Positions 6,642 through 8,937 of a stretch of 8,937 nt of DNA are shown here, one piece after another. The translations under genes were made by a program, and so were the position numbers. Every line of letters starts with the position of its first letter. Position 1 is the first letter of the stretch. The notes under the pieces were generated by a model. It saw only the letters and a program-made list of their open reading frames with translations. It made no database searches and was not told the DNA's origin. Source of the stretch: Pseudomonadota bacterium (GTDB lineage: Bacteria; Pseudomonadota; Gammaproteobacteria; Burkholderiales; Burkholderiaceae_D); contig JAFECY010000137.1 of assembly GCA_018241865.1 (NCBI GenBank), positions 1-8,937 on the forward strand. The letters run 5' to 3'.

Positions 6642-7460
6642 TCAAGCCCCATCCCGCTTCAAAAACGCTTCCAGCCGCGCATTAAACGCCGCCGGCTGTT
6701 CCTGAAACAGCACATGCCCGGCACCGGGGAATAGCGCCAGCTCGGCGCGGCCTTGCGTGCCTTCCTGCAGGGTGCGGGCATTTTTCAATGGCCATACCAA
6801 ATCTTCTTCGCCGTGCATGATGAGCGTCGGCACGGTGATTTCGGCCAGCCATTTGTAATACGGACGAACGTCCTGCACCGCTTGCAGTTGCGCGGTGCGT
6901 GCATGGCTCGGCTGCGGGGCGACCACGGCGGCGAAGGCGAGCGCTTTGTCGATCAGGTCGGGGTTGGCTTCGAGGAAGGCGGGCGGATAAAAAATACTGA
7001 ACAACGAAGCCAGCCGTTCGCGCGGGGTGTTGCCCGGAGCGCTGAGTTTTTGCAGCACACTCATCGGCGGCAAGGTGATGTGCGGGTCGCCGCCGGAGAC
7101 GCCGGTACAAACCAATACCAGTTGCTTCACGCGCTCGGGGTAGTTGTGGATGAAGCATTGGGCGATGACGCCGCCCATCGAGGCGCCGAGCAGACGCACC
7201 GGCTGCGTGATCTTGAGCGCATCGAGCAAACCGGCAAGATCGGCCGCAAGTTGATCCATGCTGTAGGGGCCGGGCGGTGTGCTGCTGCGACCGGCACCGC
7301 GATTATCGAGCACGATGACGCGGTAGAACTGCCGGAAATAAGCGATCTGCGGCGCGAATAGTTCGACCGTGCCGCCCAAGCCGGGGATCATGACTAGCGG
7401 CTCGCCTTGGCCTAAGTCTTCGTAGTAAATATCGATGTCATTGATCGGCAGTGTCGGCAT
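6642..7460 (-). CDS. Alpha/beta-fold hydrolase (PcaD-like superfamily branch)
   Basis: This 272-residue cytoplasmic enzyme probably cleaves an ester, lactone or similar bond. The features are an oxyanion-hole segment PGLGG (26-30), DNRGAGRS (52-59), the nucleophile elbow GASMGG with S94, acid D220 in HGEEDLVWP, and catalytic H249 in PGAGHV. A helical cap lies between about 125 and 200. The length and motifs fit the 3-oxoadipate enol-lactonase/haloperoxidase-like branch, but no catabolic neighbours support that substrate. The frame extends to a GTG at 7523. I prefer the ATG at 7460 because GGAG lies 6 nt before it and the fold begins directly after it. It sits 59 nt downstream of the DUF2288 gene on the same strand and is probably cotranscribed with it. 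Its 3' end converges with the antitoxin fragment. Confidence 0.88.
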   Translation of the reverse strand: MPTLPINDIDIYYEDLGQGEPLVMIPGLGGTVELFAPQIAYFRQFYRVIVLDNRGAGRSSTPPGPYSMDQLAADLAGLLDALKITQPVRLLGASMGGVIAQCFIHNYPERVKQLVLVCTGVSGGDPHITLPPMSVLQKLSAPGNTPRERLASLFSIFYPPAFLEANPDLIDKALAFAAVVAPQPSHARTAQLQAVQDVRPYYKWLAEITVPTLIMHGEEDLVWPLKNARTLQEGTQGRAELALFPGAGHVLFQEQPAAFNARLEAFLKRDGA

Positions 7461-7519
7461 AGTTGCTCCGTGCGAGAGTGATTGCGGAATGGGGATTTTC
7501 CCATGAAGCGTGGTGACAG

Positions 7520-7831
7520 TCACTCAGCCGGCAGCGCTTGCACCAATATCCAAGGCTTGACCACCACCGTCCACAATGCGGCGTCGGCTTCCAGCCAAAC
7601 GCGTGCTTGTTCATCGTTGACGCGGCCGATTTGGCCGGCTTGCATCCATTGCGCGACCGCTGCTTTGTTATCGCTGGCAATCTGCACGGCGACATCGACC
7701 AAGTCCATGCCTTCAGCGACGGCGATCACCGCGCCGGCGGCGAAGAAGCGTTGCAGTTCTTTCCAAGCGAAACGCGCGGTTTCGCCGTTCAAGCGAGCGC
7801 GCAATGCGTCGGCATCATGCACGTCGTTCAT
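7520..7831 (-). CDS. DUF2288 family protein
   Basis: This is a 103-residue protein of unknown function. The family signature is clear: ETARFAWKELQRFFAAG near the start, then a conserved middle with GMDLVDVAVQIASD, and the ending VVVKPWILVQALP. The length is normal for the family and there is no signal peptide or membrane segment, so it is presumably cytoplasmic. The ATG at 7831 begins 7 nt after the stop codon of the upstream DUF2059-like gene, which indicates one transcript. The ribosome site (AGG, 6 nt upstream) is weak, so translational coupling to the upstream gene is plausible. The family is confident; I know of no established role. Confidence 0.85.
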   Translation of the reverse strand: MNDVHDADALRARLNGETARFAWKELQRFFAAGAVIAVAEGMDLVDVAVQIASDNKAAVAQWMQAGQIGRVNDEQARVWLEADAALWTVVVKPWILVQALPAE

Positions 7832-7838
7832 AGCGCGC

Positions 7839-8519
7839 CTATTGCGCTGGAGCAGATGATGCTGCTGAAGTCGCTGAAGCGGCAGCTTTGCTTTTCAGAT
7901 GACGTTCCAGTTCGCGCAAAAATACTTCGCGCATTTTTTTCTGGGTGTCGCTGGTGTAATCCGCGAAAGTTTCTTCAATGTCCGGCAGCGCCGCCAACAT
8001 GGCTTGGCCGGCGGGCGAAGTTTCAAATTGCTTGAGAATCGCTTTTTCCTTGCGGGTATACATGATCGGTTTCGGCTCACCGCCGTTGAGAATGTTGATC
8101 TGCGCTTTCACTAATTTCTTGCCGACTGGGCCTTCCCAAAAAGTGGCGATCTGGCGGCACGTGCCGAGATCGAAACGGCTGGCGAAATAAGGCGTCAGCT
8201 TGTCGGCGGTGTATTTCTTTTCGAGGTAGGAATTAAACACCGTTTCCATCAGCGCGGCGTTGTCTGCATCCCGTTCTTCGCTCAGTTTAATCATGGCCTT
8301 GCTGGGGAGGATGAAGCGCTCCGGCAACGCCATGGCGTACACGATGCGTTCAGCGGCGGCGAGATGTTCGGCCGTGTATGTCGGTGCAGCGGGTGCGCTG
8401 GCCGCAGTAGGCGTATCGAATACAGCAGGGGTGGCGGTCGAGGCCGTAGGCGTCTGCGCCTGAGCGGCGGTCAACATGCAGGCGAACAAAAAGGGCGGCA
8501 GAAATTTCTGGATGGTCAT
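7839..8519 (-). CDS. Secreted DUF2059-like protein
   Basis: This is a 226-residue exported protein of unknown function. The N-terminus is a signal peptide: a lysine at 5, a hydrophobic core at about 6-18, and a likely cleavage after AQA at residue 21. A low-complexity T/A/P linker follows (22-48). The helical body (50-210) includes LTPYFASRFDLGTCRQIATFWEGPVGKKL, whose pieces (LTPYFASRF, FWEGPVGKKL) resemble the DUF2059 pattern of secreted helical proteins. The tail (211-226) is an A/S/P-rich low-complexity stretch. A -10-like TATACT lies 30 nt upstream of the ATG, and an intrinsic terminator separates this gene from the one before it, so it probably heads the unit continuing into DUF2288 and the hydrolase. 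Secretion is well supported; the family assignment is moderate. Confidence 0.78.
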   Translation of the reverse strand: MTIQKFLPPFLFACMLTAAQAQTPTASTATPAVFDTPTAASAPAAPTYTAEHLAAAERIVYAMALPERFILPSKAMIKLSEERDADNAALMETVFNSYLEKKYTADKLTPYFASRFDLGTCRQIATFWEGPVGKKLVKAQINILNGGEPKPIMYTRKEKAILKQFETSPAGQAMLAALPDIEETFADYTSDTQKKMREVFLRELERHLKSKAAASATSAASSAPAQ

Positions 8520-8549
8520 GGACAGTCATCGTTAGTGGCAAACCCGGGA

Positions 8550-8572
8550 AGTATATGTCAGCCGCGCACAAA
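8550..8572 (-). promoter_or_regulatory. Possible promoter of the DUF2059-DUF2288-hydrolase unit
   Basis: On the minus strand, TATACT (8550-8555) matches five of six -10 positions and would start transcription about 24 nt before the ATG at 8519. The -35 region at the expected distance is only T-rich and overlaps the region of the preceding terminator's U-tract, so it is poor. Confidence 0.35.
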
Positions 8573-8574
8573 AG

Positions 8575-8607
8575 AAAAAATCCCCACCCATTTGCATGAG
8601 CGGGGAT
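8575..8607 (-). terminator. Rho-independent terminator of the right-edge gene
   Basis: Read on the minus strand, ATCCCCGCTCAT pairs with ATGGGTGGGGAT in a 12-bp stem (two G-U pairs) around a GCAA tetraloop, followed directly by TTTTTT (the stem's last T at 8580 through 8575). This is a textbook intrinsic terminator about 55 nt after the stop codon of the partial gene. Confidence 0.85.
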
Positions 8608-8634
8608 AAGCTGGAGAACAGCAGCAATCGTTGT

Positions 8635-8654
8635 GGCGGCGCCAGCGCGCCGCC
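8635..8654 (-). other. GC-rich hairpin just after the right-edge gene
   Basis: GGCGGCGC (8635-8642) and GCGCCGCC (8647-8654) form a perfect 8-bp stem with a 4-nt loop, beginning 7 nt past the stop codon at 8662. There is no U-tract, so it is more likely an mRNA-stabilising or transcription-slowing structure ahead of the true terminator at 8575-8607. Confidence 0.45.
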
Positions 8655-8661
8655 GGTAACT

Positions 8662-8937
8662 TTAATTCATCAACAGGTCGGCTTGGGTGCTGGTGGTGTA
8701 CATCTGCAAGCCGAGGTGACCGAGAGCGAAATCGTAGGTGGCATTCTGACCGTCGATGTTGGAGGTATGCGAACCCCAGACATAGCAGGAGCCGATGCAC
8801 ACCAGTTCATCGATCCAGCTCTTGATCGAGTACATCTTGGCACCGTAGCGCTTGCCCTTGACCGAGTTAATCAGCGGGCTGTCGATCGACAGACCGTTGG
8901 CGCCGCAGGTGCTGCTCCAGACATTCCACGGATACCA
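8662..8937 (-). CDS. C-terminal part of an unrecognised protein (runs off the right edge)
   Basis: An open minus-strand frame enters from the right edge and ends with TAA at 8662-8664, giving 91 residues with no start inside the window. It begins WYPWNVWSSTCGANGL, has KSWIDELVCIGSCYVWGSH in the middle and ends TSTQADLLMN. It is rich in W, Y, S and G, with three cysteines at window-frame residues 11, 47 and 51. Codon choice is strongly C/G-ending and regular (AAC, ATC, ACC, CTG, GGC), which suits a real and perhaps well-expressed gene. The hairpin and intrinsic terminator just downstream also support it. I do not recognise the family. The composition would fit an exported or surface protein, but the N-terminus that would show this lies outside the window. 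Confidence 0.7.
   Translation of the reverse strand, partial: WYPWNVWSSTCGANGLSIDSPLINSVKGKRYGAKMYSIKSWIDELVCIGSCYVWGSHTSNIDGQNATYDFALGHLGLQMYTTSTQADLLMN

Noticed and set aside
7461..7523. N-terminal extension of the alpha/beta hydrolase from a GTG codon
   Set aside because: The ATG at 7460 has a clear GGAG ribosome site 6 nt upstream, and the extension is not part of the fold.

Overview
The window comes from a moderately GC-rich proteobacterial chromosome, most likely a betaproteobacterium. I infer this from the gene families present (DUF2288, a DUF2059-like secreted protein, HAMP-type class III cyclase), from the REP sequences, and from the associated REP-type tyrosine transposase. No rRNA, tRNA or CRISPR is visible, so the lineage call is only an inference.

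Almost all intact genes lie on the minus strand. Reading down that strand from the right edge, the order is as follows. First is the C-terminal end of an unrecognised protein (8662-8937), followed by a GC-rich hairpin and a strong intrinsic terminator. Next is a likely three-gene unit: a secreted DUF2059-like protein (7839-8519), a DUF2288 protein (7520-7831) and an alpha/beta hydrolase (6642-7460). After a small plus-strand accessory patch comes a very large fusion protein (2139-5627), and then a membrane class III adenylate cyclase (161-2017). The first 160 bases hold no convincing gene.

The accessory patch (5863-6610) contains a decayed REP-associated tyrosine transposase, with two internal losses and a frameshift. 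It is bracketed by two inverted REP palindromes that both start with GTAG. Immediately after the right REP lies what looks like a 5'-truncated ribbon-helix-helix antitoxin with no toxin beside it.

The most unusual object is the 1162-residue fusion. It has an acyltransferase-3 membrane domain with about 11 predicted membrane spans, an NTF2/SnoaL-like domain, an acetoacetate-decarboxylase-like domain that keeps the Schiff-base lysine, a second NTF2-like domain, and a dienelactone-hydrolase-type domain with an intact Ser-Asp-His triad. If the span count is right, the four soluble domains sit in the periplasm, so one polypeptide may combine a membrane acyl-transfer step with two further periplasmic catalytic steps. 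I do not recognise this architecture as a described system. The adjacent cyclase has its own recognisable promoter, so co-function of the two genes is not established.
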